A program made the position numbers and the translations under genes. The notes under the pieces are model-generated. The model was not told the origin of the DNA. It made no database searches and saw only the letters and a list, made by a program, of their open reading frames with translations. A stretch of 64,000 nt of DNA from positions 3,906,001 to 3,970,000 of the forward strand of contig NZ_CP188257.1 in NCBI RefSeq assembly GCF_049994355.1, written 5' to 3'. This document shows, piece by piece, positions 36,486-44,799 of this stretch; position 1 is the stretch's first letter, and the number at the start of each line of letters is the position of its first letter. Source of the stretch: Angustibacter sp049994355. Its GTDB lineage: Bacteria > Actinomycetota > Actinomycetes > Actinomycetales > Angustibacteraceae.

Positions 36486-37478
36486 GTGAGCCCCACCCCC
36501 GTCAAGGTCGCCGTCACCGGAGCCGCCGGCCAGATCGGCTACAGCCTGCTGTTCCGCATCGCGAGCGGTGCGCTGCTAGGCCCCGACACCCCGGTCGAGC
36601 TGAGGCTGCTGGAGATCACCCCTGCGCTCGGCGCGCTCGAGGGCGTCGTCATGGAGCTGGACGACTGCGCGTTCCCGCTACTGTCCAAGGTCGAGATCGG
36701 CGACGACGCCGAGACCATCTTCGACGGCGTGAACCTCGCCCTGCTGGTCGGCGCCCGCCCGCGCACCAAGGGCATGGAGCGTGGCGACCTGCTCGAGGCC
36801 AACGGCGCGATCTTCACCGCCCAGGGCAAGGCGCTGAACAAGGTGGCGGCAGACGACGTCCGGGTCGGCGTCACCGGCAACCCGGCCAACACCAACGCCC
36901 TGATCGCGATGAGCAACGCCCCCGACATCCCCCGCGAGCGCTTCTCCGCACTGACTCGGCTGGACCACAACCGGGGCCTGTCCCAGCTGGCCAAGAAGGC
37001 CGGCGTCACGGTCAGCGAGATCAAGAAGCTGACCATCTGGGGCAACCACTCGGCGACCCAGTACACCGATATCTTCCACGCGCAGATCAACGGCCAGAAC
37101 GCCGCCGAGGTGGTCAACGACCAGGCCTGGATCGCCGACACGTTCATCCCGACCGTCGCCAAGCGCGGCGCCGCGATCATCGAGGCCCGCGGGTCCTCGT
37201 CCGCCGCGTCCGCCGCGTCGGCCACGATCGACGCCGGTCGCGACTGGCTCAAGGGCTCGCCGGAAGGCGACTGGGTGTCGATGGCCGTCGTCTCCGACGG
37301 CTCCTACGGCGTGCCCGAGGGCCTGATCTACTCCTACCCCGTGGTCACGAAGAACGGTGACTGGGAGATCGTCCAGGGCCTGGAGATCGACGACTTCTCG
37401 CGCGCCAAGATGGACGCGACCGCGGCCGAGCTGGTCGAGGAGCGCGACGCCGTCAAGGCGCTCGGCCTGATCGGCTGA
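36486..37478 (+). CDS. mdh: Malate dehydrogenase
   Basis: NAD-dependent oxidation of malate to oxaloacetate, TCA cycle. 330 aa of the MalDH type with TGAAGQIGYSLLFRIASG (NAD fold), ARPRTKGMERGDLLEANG (mobile loop with substrate Arg), TGNPANTNALI, LTRLDHNRG and catalytic His in TIWGNHSATQ. GTG 36486 follows CTGAGGAGCC. A 6-bp hairpin CGAGCC/GGCTCG sits at 36436-36452 in the shared upstream region with the MOSC gene. Confidence 0.96.
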   Translation: MSPTPVKVAVTGAAGQIGYSLLFRIASGALLGPDTPVELRLLEITPALGALEGVVMELDDCAFPLLSKVEIGDDAETIFDGVNLALLVGARPRTKGMERGDLLEANGAIFTAQGKALNKVAADDVRVGVTGNPANTNALIAMSNAPDIPRERFSALTRLDHNRGLSQLAKKAGVTVSEIKKLTIWGNHSATQYTDIFHAQINGQNAAEVVNDQAWIADTFIPTVAKRGAAIIEARGSSSAASAASATIDAGRDWLKGSPEGDWVSMAVVSDGSYGVPEGLIYSYPVVTKNGDWEIVQGLEIDDFSRAKMDATAAELVEERDAVKALGLIG

Positions 37479-37510
37479 GGCTCGGTTCGGCTCGGCTCAG
37501 CTCGGCTCAG
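37479..37510. repeat. Short GGCTC/GGTTC pentamer repeat
   Basis: Just after the mdh stop the DNA reads as near-tandem pentamers (GGCTC GGTTC GGCTC GGCTC AGCTC GGCTC), running into the stop of the convergent DUF3017 gene. It may be simple slippage or a weak terminator. Confidence 0.5.
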
Positions 37511-37773
37511 GCGATGAGCTTGATCGTGGCGGCCAGCGCGGCCGCCGCGAACGCCACGCACACCAGCATCAGGACGTCGGCGGGGCGGGAGCGAACGACC
37601 AGCGCTCCCGCCGCCCGCGCCGGCAGCACCACCCGCAGCAGGGCGACGGCGCCGAGCGTGGCGGCCAGCAGGTAGCCGCCGGCCCGCAGCTGGTCAGCGA
37701 CCACGGCTGCTACGGCCGCGGCCACTCCGAACGGGAGCAGCAGCCACGGCCCGAGCAGCCGCGGCGTCCTCAC
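37507..37773 (-). CDS. DUF3017 small membrane protein
   Basis: 88 aa with three hydrophobic helices (GPWLLLPFGVAAAVAAVVAD, then YLLAATLGAVALLRVVLP, then ADVLMLVCVAFAAAALAATI). Length, topology and its position directly after folD, overlapping it by 4 nt, match DUF3017, an actinobacterial family of unknown function. Confidence 0.82.
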   Translation of the reverse strand: MRTPRLLGPWLLLPFGVAAAVAAVVADQLRAGGYLLAATLGAVALLRVVLPARAAGALVVRSRPADVLMLVCVAFAAAALAATIKLIA

Positions 37774-38642
37774 GAGGTGGACTCCTTGGCGGCTCGCTCG
37801 GCCGCGTCGACCACGTTGGACAGCAGCATCGCGCGGGTCATCGGCCCGACCCCGCCGGGGTTCGGGCTGACCCAGCCCGCGACGTCCGCGACGTCGGCGG
37901 CGACGTCCCCGGCCACCCTCGAGCGGCCGTCCGGGCCCTCGACGCGGCTCACGCCGACGTCCAGGACAGCGGCACCGGGCTTGATCATGTCGGCGGTGAC
38001 CAGGTCGGGCACTCCGGCCGCAGCGACCACGATGTCAGCGCGGCGCAGCGCGCCGGCGAGGTCGCGGGTTCCGGTGTGGCACAACGTGACCGTGGCGTTC
38101 TCGCTGCGCCGGGTCAGCATCAGCCCGAGCGGGCGGCCGACGGTGATCCCGCGGCCGACCACCACGACCTCGGCGCCGGCGATCTGCACGCCGTGCCGAC
38201 GGAGCAGCTCGATGATGCCGGTCGGCGTGCAGGGCGTGGGCGCGGCCTTGCCGAGGGCGAGCCAGCCGAGGTTCATCGGGTGCAGCCCGTCCACGTCCTT
38301 GACCGGGTCGACCCGGGCCAGGATGGCGAACTCGTCCAGCCCGGTCGGCTGCTGCACCAGGAACGCGGTGCAGTCCGGGTCGGCGTTCAGCTCGTCGACC
38401 ACCGCCTCGACCTCGGCCTGGGTGGCGCTGGCGGGCAGCTCGCGCTGGATGCTGGCGATGCCGATCTCGGCGCAGTCGCGGTGCTTGGCGTTCACGTACC
38501 AGCGGCTGCCGGGGTCGTCGCCGACCAGCACGGTGCCCAGCCCGGGCACCACCCCGCGGGCCCGCAGGTCGTCCACGCGGACCCTCAGCTCGCCCTTGAT
38601 CTGAGCCAGGGTCGCCTTACCGTCGAGCACACGCGCCACCAT
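37770..38642 (-). CDS. folD: Methylenetetrahydrofolate dehydrogenase/cyclohydrolase
   Basis: Bifunctional one-carbon enzyme (NADP-dependent), feeding formyl-THF to purH/purN. 290 aa. The catalytic Lys is in YVNAKHRDCAEIGI (about K51); KDVDGLHPMNLG, PCTPTGIIELLRRH, VVVGRGITVGRPLGLML and the C-terminal PNPGGVGPMTRAML are intact. The VQQPTG loop replaces the more common VQLPLP but is known from related actinobacteria. ATG 38642. Confidence 0.95.
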   Translation of the reverse strand: MVARVLDGKATLAQIKGELRVRVDDLRARGVVPGLGTVLVGDDPGSRWYVNAKHRDCAEIGIASIQRELPASATQAEVEAVVDELNADPDCTAFLVQQPTGLDEFAILARVDPVKDVDGLHPMNLGWLALGKAAPTPCTPTGIIELLRRHGVQIAGAEVVVVGRGITVGRPLGLMLTRRSENATVTLCHTGTRDLAGALRRADIVVAAAGVPDLVTADMIKPGAAVLDVGVSRVEGPDGRSRVAGDVAADVADVAGWVSPNPGGVGPMTRAMLLSNVVDAAERAAKESTS

Positions 38643-38735
38643 GGCCGCATCCTTTCACGCAACTGTTTGCCGTCTGTGCGGGCCTGCTCGACGCTCTGCG
38701 CTCAAGCCGGATCGGCAGACCGCCGATGGGGGGGA

Positions 38736-39629
38736 ATGGTGGACTGCCCCGCGGTACCCGCGCCGGACGAGTCGCCCTGCTGGGCCGGCGTCTGGCACCG
38801 GGTCCGGCCGCTGGACGAGCTGTGGGCCCAGGCCAGCCTGCTGCGCACCGTCGCGACGCTGCCCCGGCTGCACCCGTGGCGGCTCGGCGACGCCAAGGGC
38901 GCGGCCCGCCAGCTGCAGTGGGTCGGACGGCTGAGCGGCTCGCCGGACGACGTCGCGCCGCTGGGACTGCTGTCCGTCACGTCGGCCGAACCGTCGCTGG
39001 ACCGCGGGGACGGCGCCGCGGTCAACCAGGACGCCGTCACGATGCTGGCCGGCTGGGCGCTCGGGTCGCTGGCCACGATCGGGCGGCAGCCCGACCGTCC
39101 GCGCTGGGCCGGAGCGCTGGTGCGGATGCCGGGCACCGCCCTGCCGCCGATGGCCTGGCTGCCGCGCTCGCTGCGCGGCGCCGACGACCCCGGGACGGCC
39201 TGGCCCACCGAGTCGGTCGACGTGGCCCGCCGCTACACGCTGCACGGGTCAGACCTGCGCGCCACCGCCGCCCTGCTCACCCCCGCCGTGATGGCGCTGG
39301 CGCTGGACGCCGTGCCGGCCGACAGTGCCGTGACGATCAGCGGCGACGCCCTGCACGTGTGGTGGCCGTACACCGGCAACGCGCTGCACCAGGTCGGCCG
39401 GGTCGCTCGAGCCGGGCGTGCTGCGCGGCTGCTGGTCGACGCGTTCCCCAACTTCGTGCTGAGCGACTTCCCGGACCTCAGCGAGCAGGTCGAGTCGACC
39501 CTGGCCGAGAGGCACGCGGACGCCGCCGCATACCGGGCGAACCGGCGCCCAGGCGCATCGGCCGACCCGGTGATGCAGCGGATCTACCAGCAGGCGCAGG
39601 CCGACTACCGGGCCGCCCACCCCGACTGA
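38736..39629 (+). CDS. Conserved-looking hypothetical protein
   Basis: 297 aa, no family recognised. ATG 38736 is preceded by GGGGGGGA. Trp/Pro-rich N-terminal half (CWAGVWHRVRPLDELWAQAS) and a C-terminal half with helical repeats; no signal peptide or clear membrane helix. Fragments such as VMALALDAVPADSAVTISGD and HVWWPYTGNALHQVGRV suggest a folded soluble domain, perhaps related to DUF3137-type proteins, but this is uncertain. It converges with purH. Confidence 0.65.
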   Translation: MVDCPAVPAPDESPCWAGVWHRVRPLDELWAQASLLRTVATLPRLHPWRLGDAKGAARQLQWVGRLSGSPDDVAPLGLLSVTSAEPSLDRGDGAAVNQDAVTMLAGWALGSLATIGRQPDRPRWAGALVRMPGTALPPMAWLPRSLRGADDPGTAWPTESVDVARRYTLHGSDLRATAALLTPAVMALALDAVPADSAVTISGDALHVWWPYTGNALHQVGRVARAGRAARLLVDAFPNFVLSDFPDLSEQVESTLAERHADAAAYRANRRPGASADPVMQRIYQQAQADYRAAHPD

Positions 39630-39659
39630 CCCGCGGCCGCACCGGCGCTGCGAGCGCGC

Positions 39660-41264
39660 TCAGTGTGCGAAGTGCCGGGTGCCGGTCAGGTAGACCGTGA
39701 CCCCGGCAGCGTTGGCCGCCTCGATCACCTCGCCGTCGCGGATCGAGCCACCGGGCTGCACGATCGCCTGCACACCGGCGTCGATCAGCACCTGCGGTCC
39801 GTCCGCGAACGGGAAGAACGCGTCGGACGCCGCAACCGCACCGCGGGCCCGGTCGGCTCCGGCCCGCTCCACCGCCAGCCGGCAGGAGTCGACCCGGTTG
39901 ACCTGCCCCATGCCCACGCCCACGCTCGCGCCGTCCGCAGCCAGCAGGATCGCGTTTGACTTCACCGCGCGCACCGCACGCCAGGCGAACGCGAGGTCGG
40001 CCAGCACGGCCTCGTCCGCCGCCGGACCGGCGGCTAGCGTCCAGGACGACGGGTCGTCCCCGCCGGTGGGCGCGCCGTCCTCGCCGGTGAGCACTGCGTC
40101 GATCCGGTCGCTGGTCTGCACCAGGACGCCGCCGCTGACCTGGCGCAGCTCGACGCTGTCGCGGCCGTAGCCGTCCGGCAACTCGAGCAGCCGCACGTTC
40201 TTCTTCCGGGTGAGCAGCTCGTAGGCGTCGGCGTCGAAGGACGGTGCGACGACCACCTCGGTGAAGACGTCGGCCAGCTGCTCGGCCATTGCCAGCGACA
40301 CCGGACGGTTCGCCGCCACCACGCCGCCGTAGGCCGACACCGGGTCGCAGGCGTGCGCCTTGCGGTGCGCCTGCGCGATGTCGTCGCCGACCGCGATGCC
40401 ACAGGGGTTGGCGTGCTTGATGATCGCCACCGCCGGCTGGTCGAAGTCGAAGGCCGACCTGAGCGCGGCGTCGGCGTCCACGTAGTTGTTGTACGACATC
40501 TCCTTGCCGTGCAACGGGGTCGCCTGCGCGATCCCCGGCGCGGCGTCGGCGTCCACGTACAGCGCGGCCCTCTGGTGCGGGTTCTCGCCGTAGCGCAGGG
40601 TCGCCGCACGCTCCAGCGCCAGCCCGGCGTACGACGGCCACCACTGCGGGTCGTCGACCAGCTCCTGGGCGCACCACTGCGCGACGGCCTTGTCGTAGGA
40701 CGCGGTGTGCGCGAAGGCCCGCGCGGCCAGCCGGCGGCGCGCCGCGAGGTCGAAACCGCCGTCCTGCAACGCCTGCACCACCTGCGGGTAGTCGGCGGGA
40801 TCGGTGACGATGGCGACGCTGGCGTGGTTCTTCGCGGCCGCCCGCACCATCGACGGCCCGCCGATGTCGATCTGCTCGACCACGTCGTCCATCCCGGCAC
40901 CGGAGGCCACGGTCTGCCGGAACGGGTACAGGTTGCTGACCACCAGGTCGAACGGCTCGATGCCCAGCTCGTCCAGCTGGCGCTCGTGGTCGGCGTTGCG
41001 CCGGTCGGCGAGGATGCCCGCATGCACCTTGGGGTGCAACGTCTTCACCCGTCCGTCCAGGCACTCGGGAAAGCCGGTGAGCTGCTCGACCTGGGTCACC
41101 GGGACGCCGGTCGAGGCGATCCGGGCCGCCGTCGAGCCGGTCGAGACGATGGCGACGCCGGCCGCGTGCAGCGCCACCGCGAGCTCCTCGAGGCCGGTCT
41201 TGTCGTACACCGAGACCAGGGCGCGGCGGATCTCACGCCGGCCGTTCTGGGTGGGCTCGCTCAC
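39660..41264 (-). CDS. purH: Bifunctional AICAR transformylase / IMP cyclohydrolase
   Basis: Last two steps of de novo IMP synthesis. 534 aa. N-terminal cyclohydrolase (MGS-like) domain with ALVSVYDKTGLEELAVALHA, SGVP-type turn and DGRVKTLHPKVHAGILADRR. C-terminal transformylase domain with LRYGENPHQRAALYVD, AIIKHANPCGIAVGDD and the end block FFPFADGPQVLIDAGVQAIV then QPGGSIRDGEVI. GTG 41264 overlaps the purN stop (GTGA). Confidence 0.97.
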   Translation of the reverse strand: MSEPTQNGRREIRRALVSVYDKTGLEELAVALHAAGVAIVSTGSTAARIASTGVPVTQVEQLTGFPECLDGRVKTLHPKVHAGILADRRNADHERQLDELGIEPFDLVVSNLYPFRQTVASGAGMDDVVEQIDIGGPSMVRAAAKNHASVAIVTDPADYPQVVQALQDGGFDLAARRRLAARAFAHTASYDKAVAQWCAQELVDDPQWWPSYAGLALERAATLRYGENPHQRAALYVDADAAPGIAQATPLHGKEMSYNNYVDADAALRSAFDFDQPAVAIIKHANPCGIAVGDDIAQAHRKAHACDPVSAYGGVVAANRPVSLAMAEQLADVFTEVVVAPSFDADAYELLTRKKNVRLLELPDGYGRDSVELRQVSGGVLVQTSDRIDAVLTGEDGAPTGGDDPSSWTLAAGPAADEAVLADLAFAWRAVRAVKSNAILLAADGASVGVGMGQVNRVDSCRLAVERAGADRARGAVAASDAFFPFADGPQVLIDAGVQAIVQPGGSIRDGEVIEAANAAGVTVYLTGTRHFAH

Positions 41265-41890
41265 GGGATGGTGACCCTTCTGTCGCGGACGGTCCAGCCG
41301 TCGCGGGCCATCCGGCCCACGACGTCGACGAGCATGGCGCGCTCGACTTTCTTGATGCGTTCGTGCAGGGACTCGACGTCGTCGTCGTCCGCGACCTCGA
41401 CCGCGCGCTGGGCGATGATCGCCCCGGTGTCGACACCGTCGTCCACCAGGAACAGCGTCGCACCGGTCACCTTGACCCCGTGCGCGAGGGCGTCGGCGGC
41501 GCCGTGCATGCCGGGGAACGAGGGCAGCAGCGCCGGGTGGGTGTTGACGTAGCGGCCGCCGAAGCGGGCCAGGAACGCCGGCCCGGCCAGCTTCATGAAG
41601 CCGGCCGAGACGACCAGGTCCGGCTCGTGAGCGTCGACGAGGTCGGTGATCTCGGCGTCCCAGGTGGACCGGTCCTCGGCGTCCGCGACCCGTCGCACGA
41701 ACGTCGGCACGCCGGCGCGCTCGGCGCGGGCCAGGCCCTCGATGCCGGGCCGGTCCGCGCCGACGGCGACCACCTGGGCGCCGTACGCCGGGTCCTGGCA
41801 GGCGTCCAGCAGTGCCTGAAGGTTTGTGCCTGCGCCCGAGACGAGCACCACGAGCCGTGCTGGGCCGCGTGGGTCGAGATCCGAGGTCAC
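41261..41890 (-). CDS. purN: Phosphoribosylglycinamide formyltransferase
   Basis: Transfers formyl from 10-formyl-THF to GAR. 209 aa from GTG 41890. RLVVLVSGAGTNLQALLDAC opens the fold. Catalytic residues are in YVNTHPALLPSFPGMHGAAD (Asn and His) and FLVDDGVDTGAIIAQR (Asp). Coupled to purH by a 4-nt overlap and preceded on the same strand by the DUF6350 gene, a standard actinobacterial trio. Confidence 0.95.
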   Translation of the reverse strand: MTSDLDPRGPARLVVLVSGAGTNLQALLDACQDPAYGAQVVAVGADRPGIEGLARAERAGVPTFVRRVADAEDRSTWDAEITDLVDAHEPDLVVSAGFMKLAGPAFLARFGGRYVNTHPALLPSFPGMHGAADALAHGVKVTGATLFLVDDGVDTGAIIAQRAVEVADDDDVESLHERIKKVERAMLVDVVGRMARDGWTVRDRRVTIP

Positions 41891-41919
41891 GGACGACGAG
41901 AGTATCCGGCGGCGAGGAC

Positions 41920-43164
41920 TCACCCTCGACGGGACGTCACCCAGGCACCGAGCGCGGCACCTGCGCCGAGCTCGCCGGCCAGCGCCAGGCCGACCCGCCA
42001 GGCCGATGGCCCGACGTCCGAGAGCACCCCGGGCCCGGCCGATCCACCGCTCAGCCACATCAGCACGGTCAGCGTCGCAGCGGCCAGCAGTGCGGCTGAC
42101 AGGGCGTCGACGACCCGAGCCGCCGAGCCCAGGCGCCGGTCCAGCCCGGGGCCACGAGCTGCCACCCACCAGCCGAGCAGGATGCCGACGACGACCGGCA
42201 CCAGCACCACGGCCCACAGCGCGGCAGGGAACGGACCAGGTGCCGGGACGGCACCCAGCACCGGCACCAGCGGCAGCAGACCCAGGCTGGACCCGCCGGC
42301 GGAGACCAGCGTCGAGGTGCCGAGCGACACCCCCGGCCCGGCCAGGAACGCCACGCACCACAAAGCTCCGTTCGGCATCAGCGCGACCTCGCCGAGCGTC
42401 AGCACACCGCCACCGACGGTGCCCGGGTCCAGCGCGTGATGCAGCGCGATCACCCGGTCCAGGTGCACGGCCACGGTCGCGGTCAGCAGCAGCGCACCGC
42501 AGGCCACCAGCGCGGCCGCCGCCATCGCCGCGCCCCGCAGCAGGGTCACGAACCGGTCCGGCAGCCGTAGGGCGACCGCGAGCAGGTCGACCAGCGGCTC
42601 CCCCAGCCCCCGGTAGGCGCCGAGCCCGCCGCTGACCAGCGCCAGCACGAACCCGGCTGCGAGCGCCCAGCCCAGGTGCGGACGCAGCTCGGCGGACCGG
42701 GCGGCGAGCGCTCCCAGCCCCAGCACCACGGCGTACCCCACAGCCAGGCCGACGACCGACGTCCGCACCGACGGCGGCGGCGCGTCCTTGCCCCGCGGCG
42801 CGCGGGCCGCTGCGCTCGCCCCGAGCCGACGGCCGGCCACCCAGCACAGCCAGACCGGCACCAGGGTCAGCCCCAGCGGAGCCAGCGCGAACGAACCACC
42901 CGGGACGTCGACCGGGACCCGGTGCACCCCCAGCCACAGGTCGGTGGCCACCCGGACGGCCTGGCCCCAGGAGGCGCTGGCCTGAGCGGACGTCGCCCAG
43001 GCCAGCAGCACGGGCAGCGCGACCACCAGCCAGGACACGGCCGCGGTACCGACCCCGGTCGCGAACCCGATGGTCAGCACGGTGACCTGTTCGGCACGGG
43101 CGTCGGCACCGCGCGGCGATCGGGTGGGCACGGTGTCGGGGCGCAGGCGGTCCAGGAGGCTCAT
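41920..43164 (-). CDS. DUF6350 polytopic membrane protein
   Basis: 414 aa with about ten predicted helices. Recognised by size, topology and position next to purN as DUF6350 (sometimes annotated cell-division protein PerM). Typical segments are FALAPLGLTLVPVWLCWVAG and LPNGALW-type MPNGALWCVAFLAGPGVSLG. Function unknown. ATG 43164 has CAGGAGG-type complementarity weakly upstream. The gap to the divergent sigma gene is 144 bp. Confidence 0.85.
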   Translation of the reverse strand: MSLLDRLRPDTVPTRSPRGADARAEQVTVLTIGFATGVGTAAVSWLVVALPVLLAWATSAQASASWGQAVRVATDLWLGVHRVPVDVPGGSFALAPLGLTLVPVWLCWVAGRRLGASAAARAPRGKDAPPPSVRTSVVGLAVGYAVVLGLGALAARSAELRPHLGWALAAGFVLALVSGGLGAYRGLGEPLVDLLAVALRLPDRFVTLLRGAAMAAAALVACGALLLTATVAVHLDRVIALHHALDPGTVGGGVLTLGEVALMPNGALWCVAFLAGPGVSLGTSTLVSAGGSSLGLLPLVPVLGAVPAPGPFPAALWAVVLVPVVVGILLGWWVAARGPGLDRRLGSAARVVDALSAALLAAATLTVLMWLSGGSAGPGVLSDVGPSAWRVGLALAGELGAGAALGAWVTSRRG

Positions 43165-43308
43165 GTCCGGACCATCGTCGCTGGCCAGGCAGCCGCTTCG
43201 TCGGACCAGCAGGGATGTCGGGGTGTCGCAGCCGAACGGCGTCGAATGCAACCATCCGCCGTGCCCGCGCGTGATGATGGGCATGGACGAACCGGACGGA
43301 GGTACCAC

Positions 43309-43845
43309 GTGGGCGCGGACCGGGCCCAGGAGTCGTTCGACGACTTCTACCGGACGACGAGCCGTCGCGTGGTGCACCACGTGTACGCGATGACCGGCAA
43401 CCTGGCCGAGGCGCAGGACTGCGCCCAGGAGGCCTATGCCCGCGCGTGGCAGCGCTGGTCCAGGGTGGCGGACCTGGACGACCCGGAGGGCTGGGTCCGC
43501 ACGGTCGCCCGGCGGATCGCGGTGTCCCGCTGGCGGCGCACCGTGGTCAGTGCGCGGCACCTGCTGCGCCAACGCGGCGAGCCGGTCACCGACGCCCCCA
43601 GCGAGAACCACCCGCTGCTAATCGGCGCGCTCCGCCGGATCCCGCAGGCCCAGCGCGAGGCCGTGGTGCTGTACCACCTCGTCGGGCTGTCCGTCGCGCA
43701 GGTCGCGGTCGAGACCGGCGCCCCCGAGGGCACCGTCAAGGCGCGGCTGCACCGCGGCCGCGCCGCGCTGGCCGAGGTGATCGGCCCGCTCGACGTTGCC
43801 GCCGACCCGGCCGTCGACGTCCGGGAGTCCGAACATGGTTCCTGA
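43309..43845 (+). CDS. ECF sigma factor, SigE family
   Basis: 178 aa, 70-kDa class ECF sigma. Region 2 (FDDFYRTTSRRVVHHVYAMT, then NLAEAQDCAQEAYARAWQRW) and region 4 (ALRRIPQAQREAVVLYHLVG, then LSVAQVAVETGAPEGTVKAR) are complete, with a variable linker. GTG 43309 has GGAGG 6 nt upstream. The stop overlaps the start of a single-pass membrane protein by 11 nt, the usual place for an anti-sigma factor. Confidence 0.93.
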   Translation: MGADRAQESFDDFYRTTSRRVVHHVYAMTGNLAEAQDCAQEAYARAWQRWSRVADLDDPEGWVRTVARRIAVSRWRRTVVSARHLLRQRGEPVTDAPSENHPLLIGALRRIPQAQREAVVLYHLVGLSVAQVAVETGAPEGTVKARLHRGRAALAEVIGPLDVAADPAVDVRESEHGS

Positions 43846-44782
43846 CCGACTGCACGACGCCCTGGACTCGCTGCGCGACGACGTCGAGCAGGTCGGGCTG
43901 CCCGGCGCGGGCGCGGCCCGGACGCGCGGCGACCGGCGCCAGCGCCGACGGACGGCGGCCGGTGCGGTGACCGCGGTGGCCGCCGTCGCCGTCCTCGCGG
44001 TCGGTGTCGGGCTGGCCCAGGGCCCGGGACGCCCGCGGACCACCCCGCTGGCCACCAGCAGCACGGCGTCGCAGGCGGCGACCACTGCGAACCCGACACC
44101 GAGCGCGCCGACGTCCGGCTCGCCGTCCCCGATCGCCACCGCACGACCGGTCATCACGGTCCGGCCGAGCGGCGTCGGCCACGTCCCGGCGGCGTACTTC
44201 CTGCCCGGACAGCTGTGGCGCGGCCCGGACCTCGACCACGGTCGGCCGATCGAGTCGATCGCACTGAAGGAGCAGGAGGGCACCACCCAGTACTTCGACT
44301 GCGACCCGGACGTGCAGCTCACCGGGGACGTTGCGGTCGTCCAGGCGCAGGAGCGGGCCGGACTGTTCGTCGGGACGCAGAAGGTCCGGCTGCTCCGCTC
44401 GCCCGCCGCGGCCAAGACCTTTGCCATGCAGCTCGCCGCCGACCTGCCCGGCTGCCAGGGCCGGATGCGGTCCGCCGCCCGGACCCAGGCCGGGACGCTG
44501 CCGGCCGGCGAGACCGCGCCGGTACCCAACGCGAGCGTCGTCGAGGACCACGACGGCCGCGTGGACGACGCCACCGGCTCGGTGCGGGTGTACCGGACGA
44601 CGACCGACTTCGGGACGCCGAGCAGCTCGAAGTCGATCGAGTGGGTCGTGCTGGCCCGCGAGGGCGACGCCGTCAGCTCGATCGCGCTGCGCAAGCTCGA
44701 GGGCTCGCAGGTCAGCTTCGCGACGATGCGCCGGCTCGGCGGCGAGGCCCGCGAGCAGCTGCGCTGGGCGGCCGAGCAGTAG
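43835..44782 (+). CDS. Single-pass membrane protein coupled to ECF sigma
   Basis: 315 aa. Acidic N-terminal 38 residues (LHDALDSLRDDVEQVGLPG) plus a basic stop (RRQRRR), one membrane helix (about 41-60), a Thr/Ser/Pro-rich linker and a 200-residue exterior domain (FLPGQLWRGPDLDHGRPIES onward) with two Cys (FDCDPD and PGCQGR). Topology and 11-nt overlap with the sigma gene suggest an anti-sigma or sensor role, but no H-x3-C-x2-C zinc anti-sigma motif is present. No domain family recognised. Confidence 0.78.
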   Translation: MVPDRLHDALDSLRDDVEQVGLPGAGAARTRGDRRQRRRTAAGAVTAVAAVAVLAVGVGLAQGPGRPRTTPLATSSTASQAATTANPTPSAPTSGSPSPIATARPVITVRPSGVGHVPAAYFLPGQLWRGPDLDHGRPIESIALKEQEGTTQYFDCDPDVQLTGDVAVVQAQERAGLFVGTQKVRLLRSPAAAKTFAMQLAADLPGCQGRMRSAARTQAGTLPAGETAPVPNASVVEDHDGRVDDATGSVRVYRTTTDFGTPSSSKSIEWVVLAREGDAVSSIALRKLEGSQVSFATMRRLGGEAREQLRWAAEQ

Positions 44783-44799
44783 AGCGGCAGACTGGCCGC

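Noticed and set aside
37960..38640. Defective folD because the VQLPLP loop is absent
   Set aside because: All catalytic residues are intact and the VQQPTG loop occurs in related actinobacterial FolD proteins.
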